NCBI GenBank assembly: GCA_943789455.1
Contig: CALSUE010000007.1
Location: forward strand, 1 to 64,000
Reading direction: 5' to 3'
Origin: an uncultured Flavobacteriaceae bacterium
GTDB lineage: Bacteria > Bacteroidota > Bacteroidia > Flavobacteriales > Flavobacteriaceae
DNA: 64,000 nt
The stretch's first letter is position 1. Every line of letters starts with the position of its first letter. The notes beneath the pieces were generated by a model. It was not told the DNA's origin and did not search any database. It saw nothing but the letters and a program-made list of their open reading frames with translations. A program made the position numbers and the translations under genes. Positions 28,997-38,448 of this stretch are shown piece after piece.

Positions 28997-29938
28997 TTAA
29001 TTTAGTTTTTTAGGTCCTGGAAAAAACATGTTGGTTTGCTCCTGATATGCTTTATAATTCGGCCTCTTTTGTAAGGTATAAAATTCTGAGGGCACAGCTC
29101 CGGTATAATAGACCAATGTTGTGTACATAATGTAAGATATATAGAATAATCCTATACAAATAATGATCCAAACCAGTTGCTGATCTTTAGAAAAAGCAAT
29201 TACAAGAGAAGAAAAAGAAGAAATAATCATCGCATTCCATACCATCCATTCTGAGAAATAATTTGGGTGACGAGTGTATTTCCAAAACCCAACATTACAA
29301 ACTTGTTTCTTTTTCTTTTCTAAGAATGCTTTTTTCAAAAATTGTTGTTTTTGCAGGTCTGAGATGTGTTCTAAAACAAACCAAGTTGCCCATAGCCCAA
29401 CTCCAATTAGCTCTAAAGTTGATATGCTATTCGTAGAATTATTAGCCATTAAAATGGCAGGAATTGCCAAAAAAGTAATATTGGCAAAACATTGAATCAT
29501 AATTTCATATTGGAGAGATAGGTTTAAATTTTTGTAACCGGCTCTATCCCATCTTCTGCGTTGATAGGTATATCTAGAAAGTTCAGATTTTAAATGCCCT
29601 TTTTTAAACAAAATAAGTGCCCCTATTCCCATTCTTAATCCTGAACACAAATACATCCCTGAAATAAGGTAGATTCTTGGTTTGTAACCCTCTCCAAGCA
29701 GAAGTGCTAAAACTCCAATAAGAACTAAACCCCAGGGCCAAGCAATATCTACATAGGACATTTTTTTTGTAAACAATGCTGGTATACAAGCGACTACTAA
29801 AAATAAAAGGAGTTGAAGTACTCCATTTACAAGTACCATTTCTTGAAAAATTTCTACTTGATAGATAACGTAATAAATAAGGAGGTAAGGAAGATATCCA
29901 AAACCACGAGTAAAGAAATTTTTAAAAGCTATTTTCAT
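28997..29938 (-). CDS. DUF1295 membrane protein, steroid 5-alpha-reductase-like fold (313 aa)
   Basis: A multi-span membrane protein with about seven hydrophobic helices. The C-terminal segment GFWKYTRHPNYFSEWMVWNAM is the typical RHPNYFxEW signature of the DUF1295/isoprenylcysteine methyltransferase-like group, which binds NADPH or SAM-like cofactors in reductases and methyltransferases. Its exact reaction is not known. It lies 6 bp after the CotH-type protein and 52 bp before the acylase gene on the same strand, so a three-gene transcript is likely. Confidence 0.8.
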   Translation of the reverse strand: MKIAFKNFFTRGFGYLPYLLIYYVIYQVEIFQEMVLVNGVLQLLLFLVVACIPALFTKKMSYVDIAWPWGLVLIGVLALLLGEGYKPRIYLISGMYLCSGLRMGIGALILFKKGHLKSELSRYTYQRRRWDRAGYKNLNLSLQYEIMIQCFANITFLAIPAILMANNSTNSISTLELIGVGLWATWFVLEHISDLQKQQFLKKAFLEKKKKQVCNVGFWKYTRHPNYFSEWMVWNAMIISSFSSLVIAFSKDQQLVWIIICIGLFYISYIMYTTLVYYTGAVPSEFYTLQKRPNYKAYQEQTNMFFPGPKKLN

Positions 29939-29944
29939 AAGATA

Positions 29945-32900
29945 TTATTTCTTGAAAAACTTTAGATAAGAACTTTTCTGACCTTCAGTTAATTTAATAA
30001 AATACATGCCTTGTTTTAGTTGACTTACATCTAAGGTAGTTGAGTTTTGATCCTCTAAAATATGTTGTCCTGTTATGGTAAATACTTGGAGGTTGAATTG
30101 GTTTGAAACCCCTGATATGTATAGTGTATTTTGAGTAGGATTTGGATAAATTTTTACAGAGGTTAGCGTATCATCTTCTATTGACAATGAAGGACTATTC
30201 ACTGCATTTGGACTTCCATGAAGGTTTATACAGTCCCAACTTTCTGGCAATAAATTGTCTAAATCTGGTGTTATTAGTTCTAAAGTATATCCTGTCTCTT
30301 TTGCGCAATCTGACCAAGGTGTATCTGACTCATAAGTTACCTCGTCTTGAAGAACTCCAGAGGCATTATACAATCTAACCGCATCTGAATTTCCTAATCC
30401 AAAACCTAGTTCACCTATATAATTTGTTATGTCTGGAAAAACATCTGAAAAATCTGAAGCATCTTTTACCAACACAATATAACCGTTCCCTTCTAGTTGT
30501 GTTTCTGAAGGAATCTCATATACATGAGAATCATCATCATCTTTTAATTGCCAACCAGACAAGTCTACAGGGGTTGGGTTTGGATTGTACAACTCTACCC
30601 AGTCATCTGCATTAAAATCATCGCTAGATTTATAATTTATTTCGTTGATAACTATAGGGTCTGTGAGCTGTGATTCTGTAAAGTTTGGTATTACTTCAAA
30701 TGAACCAACTATACTAATGCTAATGGTTTCTTCTGTTGAAGAAAGGTCTCCACTCCAATGTGAAAACTCATATCCGTTGGCCGCAATAGCTGTTAATTGA
30801 ACGGGTACTGTTTCAAAATAATCTCCTGTCCAAGAGGATTCTTGGATCATTAAATTTTCATTTACTTCCACAGATCCTTCGGTAGTATTGGTGTTTGTAA
30901 TTGTTAGTGGATGAAAATTTGGCAAATTAAATTGAGATAGCATATGGTTTTTAACAATAGCAGGTCTATTGTCTGCAAATATTTTCATTTGATCGATATA
31001 ATATCCAACCCATGCACTAATATTGGAGATGTTTACACCAATATTGGTAAGGGATGGGTCATCTCTCCAGCGTTCATAATGAGCATTTACTTCGGGTTCA
31101 ATAGTTGCATAAATTTGTTCTATATGGGTAATTACATTAGTGGACAGAAAACGCGTATTGAGTTCATCTGCATATCGATTAATAAATTTATTTCTAAATC
31201 CTAAATTTGTTGTTAATCTTCTAAATAACAGTGTAGACCATGAGGGATTTGGCCATCCCGGACCATTGGGGTCTAAGGCAAAACTGAGTGTATTTTCTTG
31301 GTAATTATTAATATTCCAAAAGGGCCCAAAACCAAAATCAGTATCATACATTATCCAACGCCATTTTCCGCCTGTATGTTTCCAAAATTTTATATTATTA
31401 CCTGGCCAATCTGTATTGTTGAAAAATATATTTGAAGCTTGGTAAAGCGCATATTCTGTGAGGTCTATTTGCTCATTTACATATTCAAAATTTGAATTTA
31501 CGGTTAAATCTGTAGTTGATATATAATCTATTAGTTGAAGGTATTCTTCGTTGCTTCCTTCAATTTCTTCTGCATTGTTGGTAAGTAATGTGATGTCATC
31601 TGCATCTACATTGTGTTTAGACGCCAACATATGTTCATTAATTTTTTCTCTTAAACTATACATCCCCCAATATTCACCATTAAGGTATGTGGCAACAGGG
31701 TTGTGTTCTTGAAAGTCTAACCCAGAATCTCGCATTAGACTGGTAAGCATAATGTCTTTCATTGAAGATCGCATCCAATCTTGCCCAGAATTTCTTAATA
31801 CTAGAGCTTGAAATTTATCATACCCTAACTCATTAAAAAAGGGATGCTCAAATTTTGAGTCTCCGTATTGACCTCTTGCAAATAAAGATAAAGATCGTTG
31901 TCCGTTTTGACCTCTACTCCAGCCCCCAAAAATCTTCACCCCTGCATTAAACTCAGAAAAATTATCAGTTCCGTTTTCATGAAAAGAAAAATGAATTGGA
32001 CGTTCCCAGTCTTCCCAAAAATTTGCGCCAAAATAAGGTTGATTTGTGTCATAGGTTCCGTCTGGTCCAAAAACATAAATTCCAGTATCTTCATCAAAGA
32101 AATTATCTGGTGCTGTAGCTAATAACATCAAATCTATTTCATGATTTGAATTGAAAATATATGATTTTGTAAATATCGGTGAAGGAAAATAATTGGCTAA
32201 AAAAATCCTTGCTCGTACACTTGTGTTTGCTGAGATTTCTATAGGTTGTGTATAGATTGGTGAAGATTCAGTTGGTTCTTCTCCTCCAAGAGCATAATGA
32301 ATAACTTCTCCAGAACTATTTCCAGATAATGTTAGGTTAAAAGAGCCATCAACTGCCCCTGACTCTTGTGAAAAATTAACCTCACTTTGAACTGCACCTA
32401 AAAATTCGGTGCTTGAATTTTCATAACCCGGAGTAGTTTCCAGATAGCTTACAAGATTTCCAGAGCTTATAGATATTCCTACTGAAGTGTTGGGTGGTAG
32501 GTTTTCTGCTGTTAATTCATCAATTAAATTTTCAGTTGCATCCGAAAGAAGCAAGGTTTCAGTATCCGAGGATATTTTAAAATTGGTATGAAGATTGGTT
32601 ATTAAGTTTAAGACGTCAGGCGGAGTAACTCCAGAAGTATTTGGTGCGGTAAAAACTGCGGATAAAAAGGGTATTATGGTAAGATCTGAAGAATTTGAAG
32701 AAACATTATGAGCTTGTATTGTTAAAATATTTTCACCTGAATTTAAAATTGAACTAAAATCTGTTATCAAAAATCTTTCTGGTATTCCTCCTAAATATAA
32801 TTGAGCTTCATGATCTTGAAGTGTTCCTGAATTAAATGGTGGAGGCACTCCATTTATATTGGCACGAGCAACTTCTATACCATTAATATAGGCAACAAAA

Positions 32901-33445
32901 CCATCATCATAATCTATGTCTAATATTAACGAAGACACCTCACTTACATCGGTAATTTCAAAAACTTTTCTAAGGTAAACTGACCGTGTTGAATTAGGAA
33001 GTACTGTAGCGTCATCACCGTCTCCATAGCCAAAGCCAGAGCTAGATTCTGCCCAAGTAGAATCATCAAAACTAAGAGAATTCCAATTAGAATTGGGTTC
33101 AGAACTTGGTGTTAAGTATTTAAATACATCTCCTTGATTAATGAGTGTTCTAGGATAAGCAAGAGTAGATCTGTCTTTTTTAGAAGCCCATACCAGTAGA
33201 TATTCGTCAGGTGCTAATGTAATGTTTGGAAAAACCCATTTGTTTAATTCATCTAAATCATCGGAGATGAACCATCCATCTATGGAAACATCTTCTGAAC
33301 CGGGGTTGTGTAATTCAAACCAATCTGGAGTGTCTCCATCTTCATCTGTATATTCAGAATTTGAGGAAACCACCTCATTTATTTTTATAGTCTGTGCACC
33401 AATACTAACACAAAAAAAGAAAAATAATAAGCTTAAATACTTCAT
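29945..33445 (-). CDS. CotH-kinase/lamin-tail T9SS surface protein (1166 aa)
   Basis: A very large exported protein. In order: signal peptide (about 1-17), lamin-tail domain (IKINEVVSSNSEYTDEDG, about 20-110), a beta-rich stretch, a chitobiase-type C-terminal-like domain (VIHYALGGEEPTESSPIY, about 370-430), a CotH-kinase domain (VLRNSGQDWMRSSMKD, YLNGEYWGMYSLREKINE, MYDTDFGFG, about 480-830), an InlB-like repeat (YEFSHWSGDLSS), a second lamin-tail domain (VINEINYKSSDDFNADDW) and a T9SS sorting domain (IYPNPTQNTLYISG, last 75 residues). CotH proteins of spores are protein kinases; here the role on the cell surface is unknown. The long gene shows no frame breaks. Confidence 0.88.
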   Translation of the reverse strand: MKYLSLLFFFFCVSIGAQTIKINEVVSSNSEYTDEDGDTPDWFELHNPGSEDVSIDGWFISDDLDELNKWVFPNITLAPDEYLLVWASKKDRSTLAYPRTLINQGDVFKYLTPSSEPNSNWNSLSFDDSTWAESSSGFGYGDGDDATVLPNSTRSVYLRKVFEITDVSEVSSLILDIDYDDGFVAYINGIEVARANINGVPPPFNSGTLQDHEAQLYLGGIPERFLITDFSSILNSGENILTIQAHNVSSNSSDLTIIPFLSAVFTAPNTSGVTPPDVLNLITNLHTNFKISSDTETLLLSDATENLIDELTAENLPPNTSVGISISSGNLVSYLETTPGYENSSTEFLGAVQSEVNFSQESGAVDGSFNLTLSGNSSGEVIHYALGGEEPTESSPIYTQPIEISANTSVRARIFLANYFPSPIFTKSYIFNSNHEIDLMLLATAPDNFFDEDTGIYVFGPDGTYDTNQPYFGANFWEDWERPIHFSFHENGTDNFSEFNAGVKIFGGWSRGQNGQRSLSLFARGQYGDSKFEHPFFNELGYDKFQALVLRNSGQDWMRSSMKDIMLTSLMRDSGLDFQEHNPVATYLNGEYWGMYSLREKINEHMLASKHNVDADDITLLTNNAEEIEGSNEEYLQLIDYISTTDLTVNSNFEYVNEQIDLTEYALYQASNIFFNNTDWPGNNIKFWKHTGGKWRWIMYDTDFGFGPFWNINNYQENTLSFALDPNGPGWPNPSWSTLLFRRLTTNLGFRNKFINRYADELNTRFLSTNVITHIEQIYATIEPEVNAHYERWRDDPSLTNIGVNISNISAWVGYYIDQMKIFADNRPAIVKNHMLSQFNLPNFHPLTITNTNTTEGSVEVNENLMIQESSWTGDYFETVPVQLTAIAANGYEFSHWSGDLSSTEETISISIVGSFEVIPNFTESQLTDPIVINEINYKSSDDFNADDWVELYNPNPTPVDLSGWQLKDDDDSHVYEIPSETQLEGNGYIVLVKDASDFSDVFPDITNYIGELGFGLGNSDAVRLYNASGVLQDEVTYESDTPWSDCAKETGYTLELITPDLDNLLPESWDCINLHGSPNAVNSPSLSIEDDTLTSVKIYPNPTQNTLYISGVSNQFNLQVFTITGQHILEDQNSTTLDVSQLKQGMYFIKLTEGQKSSYLKFFKK

Positions 33446-33588
33446 TAAAATTGCATATTTCTAATTAACAAGCACAAATATAACTAGATTTACTAGGAAA
33501 CTGAAAACTAATAAAATATTCTAATATTTATTTTATATGCAGTACTTTGTGATTGAAATTGAGATGAGCTTATCTAAATAAATAAAAA

Positions 33589-34872
33589 ATGAAATTAAAA
33601 AGAGAGGTTGGGGTTTTAGGACTTAGTGCTAATATTGTTAATATTATTATTGGAGGTGGTATTTTTGTTTTACCAGCAATTGTGGCTGCAAATTTAGGGG
33701 CATCAAGTAGTATTGCTTATCTCTTTTGTGGTTTTGTAATGTTACTAGTGATGGCATGCTTTGCTGAATTAGGTAGTATTTTTACCGGCAGTGGTGGTAG
33801 TTACAAGTATATAGCCTCTTCTTTTGGTAAATTTCCAGGATTCCTTACTTCCATACTTATTGTATTGGCCTCTTTCACTGGCGATGCTGCTGTTGCAAAT
33901 GCTGCTGTTGATATTTTAAGTACTTTTCTACCTGCTTTTAAAAATTTTTGGGTACAATTATTATTTTTTATTTTACTATTCTTTGGGTTTGGTTACATTA
34001 ATATTATTGGTCTTAAAAAAGGAGTGGGGTTTGTAAAAATAATTACGCTATTTAAACTAGCTCCTCTTCTATTCATCATTGTTTTTGGATTTATGGAAGT
34101 GGAGGTATCGAATCTCTACTGGGAAAATATACCTGGCACTGCCAAAATTGGGGAAATGTCTTTAATTCTATTTTTTGCTTTTGTAGGTGCAGAAAAAGGA
34201 TTGTCTTTGAGTGGTGAAGTAAAAAATCCACAAAAAACAATTCCAAAAGCCATCTTATTAAGTATTGTTGCAATTCTCATCATATATATTTTAATTCAAC
34301 TTATTTCTCAAGGTGTATTAGGTAATACACTTGCTAATTATGATAAAAACCCTCTTGCAGAGGTTGCAAATACTGTATTTGGACCCGTAGGTTTTACCGT
34401 CATAACTGTTGGAGCTGCCTTATCTATGATTGGAAGTTTAAGTGGCAAAATCTTGAGTATGCCAAGGGTTATTTTTGCAGCGGCTAAAGACAATGTAATT
34501 CCTTTAAAAAAACTTGGTGAAGTTCATAAAAAGTATAGAACTCCTTATGTAGCCATTTCGTTATATGCATGCTTAGGCTTTGTTTTTGCAATTGCTGGGG
34601 GGTTTAAAGAACTTGCCATCATTTCTAGTGCATCTACTCTACTTATTTATCTTGGAATATCTTTAGCTACTCTGAAATTAAAAATAGTAAACCTAAAAAA
34701 AAGATCTGATGGTTTTAAAGTACCTGGGGGCTATAGTATACCTATAGCATCCTCAATTTCTATTGTATGGCTTTTATCTAAATTACCTCAAGATAAAATA
34801 ATACTGTTTACTGGGGTTTTACTAGGATTGAGTCTGCTGTTTTTTACCATTAAAATACTTTCAAAAAAATAA
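33589..34872 (+). CDS. APC-family amino acid permease (427 aa)
   Basis: A twelve-helix secondary transporter that exchanges or imports amino acids or amines at the inner membrane. The start LGLSANIVNIIIGGGIFVLPAIVAANLG is the APC helix 1 pattern with the unwound GxG, followed by FAELGSIFTGSGGSYKYI (helix 2-3). Helix 6 (LILFFAFVGAEKGLSLSGEVKNPQ) matches the FxxFxGxE segment. Substrate is not determined. It faces away from the CotH operon (143 bp intergenic) and is convergent with the EamA gene. Confidence 0.88.
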   Translation: MKLKREVGVLGLSANIVNIIIGGGIFVLPAIVAANLGASSSIAYLFCGFVMLLVMACFAELGSIFTGSGGSYKYIASSFGKFPGFLTSILIVLASFTGDAAVANAAVDILSTFLPAFKNFWVQLLFFILLFFGFGYINIIGLKKGVGFVKIITLFKLAPLLFIIVFGFMEVEVSNLYWENIPGTAKIGEMSLILFFAFVGAEKGLSLSGEVKNPQKTIPKAILLSIVAILIIYILIQLISQGVLGNTLANYDKNPLAEVANTVFGPVGFTVITVGAALSMIGSLSGKILSMPRVIFAAAKDNVIPLKKLGEVHKKYRTPYVAISLYACLGFVFAIAGGFKELAIISSASTLLIYLGISLATLKLKIVNLKKRSDGFKVPGGYSIPIASSISIVWLLSKLPQDKIILFTGVLLGLSLLFFTIKILSKK

Positions 34873-34927
34873 GCCTCAATACCCTAAAGAGATTATTTGT
34901 AATTTACTAAAACAATAGCCTTTTAAT

Positions 34928-35800
34928 TTACAGGTACTCCAAATTAATAAGATAAACACCTATAGATATGAGGAATAAAGACAATAAAGTGATAGAGTTC
35001 CACTGATCTTTAAAAAATAGCACACCAAATATGATAGTGAGAATAGGTGTTATTAAACTAATTAATGAGGAAATTAAAGGATTAGTGTACTGTAAGCCCA
35101 AGAAACCTGTCCAAATTGCTGAAAAAATAATAATAGCCATAAATACTACTGGTTTAACTATTTTTTGAATTTGAGGATAAATCTGATGGAATGATAATGA
35201 AGTTTTAAAATTAAAAATAATAAGAACAACAAAGAAAACAACTAATTCCTGAACAGTAACGGACAAAATAGCTGGAAACTCTTGCTTTAAGTTATACCAA
35301 TGCATTAAACTAGAAGCCGCAAAGAAAAAAGACATCATCGTAAACAATATAATATTGCGAAATGAAATTTTTTTCTTTACCCCCTCAATCTTTTTTATTT
35401 GAAAAATATACAAGGTAAAACCAACTATGATACAAATGGAGGCCACAGCATAATTTTTAAGAAAAATATTTTCAAAAAAAAATAAATATAAAGAAACAAG
35501 AAATACAATTAATAAATTAAAGACACCAAGCTGAGTTAGACTTCCTTCTTTCAATGCTAAAATCATACTAATTAAACCAAACGCCCCGAAAATAGAAGCC
35601 ACAATAATTTTTATACTAACAGCATAAGTAAGCGCTGAAAATATAGTTGGATAAAATAAAAAAATAATTGCTAAACCAATACAACTGGTCAATAGACATC
35701 TAAAACCAATGATTAACCATAAATCAAACTTAGAAAGAAGACGCTTCCACAGTAGGTTATTAAAAGCATAAAAAAAACTAGATAATACTAAAAATACCAT
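34928..35800 (-). CDS. EamA-family exporter (DMT superfamily, 290 aa)
   Basis: Ten hydrophobic helices in two five-helix halves, typical of drug/metabolite transporters of the EamA group. The second half ends NPLISSLISLITPILTIIFGVLFFKDQWN, a conserved end of EamA repeats. Members export amino acids or other metabolites; the substrate is unknown. It starts from ATG at 35800. An intrinsic terminator on the same strand lies just upstream (35858-35896), which may act as an attenuator for this gene. Confidence 0.85.
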   Translation of the reverse strand: MVFLVLSSFFYAFNNLLWKRLLSKFDLWLIIGFRCLLTSCIGLAIIFLFYPTIFSALTYAVSIKIIVASIFGAFGLISMILALKEGSLTQLGVFNLLIVFLVSLYLFFFENIFLKNYAVASICIIVGFTLYIFQIKKIEGVKKKISFRNIILFTMMSFFFAASSLMHWYNLKQEFPAILSVTVQELVVFFVVLIIFNFKTSLSFHQIYPQIQKIVKPVVFMAIIIFSAIWTGFLGLQYTNPLISSLISLITPILTIIFGVLFFKDQWNSITLLSLFLISIGVYLINLEYL

Positions 35801-35857
35801 TGGTAAAATTAAGTTTGAAAATTATGTAAATCAATAAACGAAAAAAAAGATATGAAA

Positions 35858-35896
35858 AGAAAAAAAAGAGTGTAAAAATTAAATTTTACACTCTTT
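35858..35896 (-). terminator. Orphan intrinsic terminator upstream of the EamA gene
   Basis: Arms at 35865-35877 and 35884-35896 form a 13-bp perfect stem with a six-base loop. Read on the minus strand it ends in an uninterrupted run of T opposite 35861-35867; on the plus strand the T-run is only three bases. It therefore terminates a minus-strand transcript that would start between 35900 and 36020, where no gene ends. Either a small RNA or an attenuated leader of the EamA gene fits. Confidence 0.7.
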
Positions 35897-36000
35897 CCAT
35901 CATTAATTATTCATTTTTCTATGAATCGAGAAACATAAATTAAATTTAGAGGGTAGAATTTATAATCTCAATCAAAAATATAATAAAGATTTATGTATAT

Positions 36001-36020
36001 TAGTACAAGTTTAGTACAAG
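36001..36020. repeat. Direct repeat TAGTACAAG adjoining the start codon
   Basis: TAGTACAAG occurs at 36001-36009 and again at 36012-36020, eleven bases apart (one helical turn) and touching the ATG at 36021. The spacing suits a protein bound on one DNA face. The downstream gene has a DNA-binding-like N-terminus, so autoregulation is possible; chance duplication is the alternative. Confidence 0.5.
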
Positions 36021-37262
36021 ATGGAAAAAAAACTGAGAGACATTACCGTAGAAAAAATTGGATTCAAAATAAAAAGTTTAAAAGATAGCAAAAGACTTAG
36101 CCAGATTATAGCGAAAGAAAATGACATAGACATCAGCTATAACACGATTAGGAGGTTTTTTGGAATCGTTAAAAATGTACAAGCTAGTAACTTCACATTA
36201 GACACCTTATCAAAATTTAATGGTTTTGATAATTATTCTGATTTCATGGTTAATTTCAAATTAAAAAATAAGTGGAGTGAAGAATTTGAAATCTCAAAGA
36301 TTATCCACAAGAGTATGGATGATCAACTATTAAAGTATATAGAAGACAACCTCAGTCATACGAGAAGTTTTAACTTAAAATTAATTCAAATAATAAGAGA
36401 ATTATTACTCATTGGAAATTTCAATCTAATTCGCAGAATTTTTGAACTCAAAAAAATGAATGCTAATAATTTTAATTATGATGATAAAGTACTAATGGGT
36501 ATGTCTATAGGCAATTTAGTTAGCGTTGTAAACGTTAAAAATAAAATGTTTAACAAATTAATTTTAAACGAGAACTTTCAAGACTTGATAATTACAATTT
36601 TTGTAGATTATGGAAGTTTAAGAACATATTATTCTGATATTATTAAAATAATTCACAAGAAAGGATCAAGGAAAGATGTACGAGTATTCTGTGAAGGAAT
36701 ATTAAATTTAAACATGTATTTAAATAAAGAAAAAAGTGAATCATTTTACATTTTAAAAGAAGAAAATGATTTTCACCCCATATTGAAAAGTAGAATCTTT
36801 TCTCAATATTTATTAATGGAAGATTCTAAAATCATTATGAAACTAAAGGATTATTACCAGAAAAATCTAGTAAATGGTTTGATTCCCATAGAATGTTTAT
36901 TTGAAATAAATTTTACAACTATCTTAACTCGAAACTTTGAAGTAATGGAGTGGATTATAAAAAAAATTAAACCTGACACAGATTACACGTTCTTTTACAA
37001 ATACGAACATTACAATAATTTTTTGTTTATGAAACTCATCTATTATACTAAAATAAATGATCATGAAAAAATTGCTGCAATTGATAAGAATTTAATAATC
37101 AAACGATTCCAATCCTATGAAGAAATGGCACTCTTATACCATAATATATGTAAGTATAAATGGGATAAAAACAAGAAGCACCTTGAAGAATATTTAACAA
37201 TAGCAAAACAGGTGAATCCCGAATTTTTTACAAAAAAATACTTTTTAAATTATTTTAATTAA
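36021..37262 (+). CDS. HTH-like N-terminus plus helical repeat protein (413 aa)
   Basis: The first 80 residues have a motif seen in several Bacteroidota regulators: SQIIAKENDIDISYNTIRRFFGIVKNVQASNFTLDTLSKFNGFDNYSDF, in which a helix-turn-helix-like unit is followed by a short conserved segment. The remaining 330 residues are charged amphipathic helices without a clear repeat signature, as in TPR-like sensors. There is no signal peptide or membrane segment. The protein is Lys/Ile/Asn-rich. Its function is unknown; DNA binding is inferred from the N-terminus and the repeat in front of the gene. Confidence 0.6.
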   Translation: MEKKLRDITVEKIGFKIKSLKDSKRLSQIIAKENDIDISYNTIRRFFGIVKNVQASNFTLDTLSKFNGFDNYSDFMVNFKLKNKWSEEFEISKIIHKSMDDQLLKYIEDNLSHTRSFNLKLIQIIRELLLIGNFNLIRRIFELKKMNANNFNYDDKVLMGMSIGNLVSVVNVKNKMFNKLILNENFQDLIITIFVDYGSLRTYYSDIIKIIHKKGSRKDVRVFCEGILNLNMYLNKEKSESFYILKEENDFHPILKSRIFSQYLLMEDSKIIMKLKDYYQKNLVNGLIPIECLFEINFTTILTRNFEVMEWIIKKIKPDTDYTFFYKYEHYNNFLFMKLIYYTKINDHEKIAAIDKNLIIKRFQSYEEMALLYHNICKYKWDKNKKHLEEYLTIAKQVNPEFFTKKYFLNYFN

Positions 37263-37362
37263 GTTTTGTGACCCAGCTTTTTTTGACTTTTTTAAAAGTG
37301 AAAAATAGGAATCACAAGAAGCTACCTAGTTTTTTATATCTTGCCTATTTAAATAAAATGAG

Positions 37363-38448
37363 TTGAAAAGAATAGTAATTTCTGTAACAAATGATTTAAC
37401 AACTGATCAACGTGTTGAAAAAACTTGTGAAGCTTTATCTGAAATTGGATATGATGTAGTTTTAGTGGGTAGAAAACTAAAAACAAGCCTTCCTATTCAA
37501 AAAAATTATAAAACAGTTCGGTTTCGTTTACTTTTTAATGTAGGCTTTTTATTTTATGCTGAATTCAATATACGTTTATTTATGTTTCTTTTATTTACAA
37601 AAAAAAACATTCTATTTTCTAATGATCTAGATACACTTTTACCTAATTATTTACTCAGTTTACTTCAACGAAAAACACTAGTTTTTGATAGTCATGAATT
37701 GTTCTCAGAAATTCCAGAATTAGTAACTAAACCTCGGGTAAAAAACTTTTGGTTGTATTTAGAAAAAAAGTTAATTCCAAAATTGAAGAATGTAATTACA
37801 GTGAGCAATTCTATTAAAAACCATTATCTGAATTTATATGGAATTTCGGCAACAGTAGTTAGAAATATCCCAAAAATTCAAAGAATTGACCCAAAAGAAT
37901 TCCCTGTAAATACTAATGAAAAAAAAATTATACTTTATCAAGGTGCTGTAAATATAGGGAGGGGTATTGAGCTCATGATTGATACCATGCCTTTACTTGA
38001 TGCGTATTTGTTTATTGTAATTGGAGATGGAGATATTTTAAAGGAATTAAAAGAAAAAGTAAAACTCCAAAATTTAAATAATAAAGTTAAATTTTTAGGT
38101 AAAAAATCTCCAGAGGAACTAAAGAAACTCACTTTAAGTGCCTCCATTGGTATGAGTTTAGAAGAAGATTTAGGATTAAATTACAGGTATGCCCTACCCA
38201 ATAAAGTATTTGATTATCTTCATGCAAATATTCCTGTAATTATCGCTGATTTGCCAGAAATGAGAGCACTTATCGAAAAATACTCATTTGGTGAAATACT
38301 TACTGAAAGATCACCTGAGGTTCTAGCTAAGATCCTTAAGCAGATGACTACAAAGAGTTATAAAAAAGAGTTGGCAATGGCCAAAGAAAAACTAAATTGG
38401 TCCAAAGAAAAGAAAAAACTAACTTCAATTTTTTTTAAACTTGATTAA
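37363..38448 (+). CDS. Glycosyltransferase, GT4-like (361 aa)
   Basis: A GT-B fold glycosyltransferase. The N-terminal half has SVTNDLTTDQRVEKTCEALSEIGYDV and a nucleotide-binding-type region with SNDLDTLLPNYLLS and FDSHELFSEIPEL; the C-terminal half has ILYQGAVNIGRGIELMID, GDGD, KVKFLGKKSPEEL and YALPNKVFDYLHANIPVI, matching the family 4 donor-binding layout. Donor and acceptor are unknown. The start is TTG at 37363 because the nearby ATG is out of frame. The next gene overlaps its end by 8 bp, so both are in one transcript. Confidence 0.85.
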   Translation: MKRIVISVTNDLTTDQRVEKTCEALSEIGYDVVLVGRKLKTSLPIQKNYKTVRFRLLFNVGFLFYAEFNIRLFMFLLFTKKNILFSNDLDTLLPNYLLSLLQRKTLVFDSHELFSEIPELVTKPRVKNFWLYLEKKLIPKLKNVITVSNSIKNHYLNLYGISATVVRNIPKIQRIDPKEFPVNTNEKKIILYQGAVNIGRGIELMIDTMPLLDAYLFIVIGDGDILKELKEKVKLQNLNNKVKFLGKKSPEELKKLTLSASIGMSLEEDLGLNYRYALPNKVFDYLHANIPVIIADLPEMRALIEKYSFGEILTERSPEVLAKILKQMTTKSYKKELAMAKEKLNWSKEKKKLTSIFFKLD

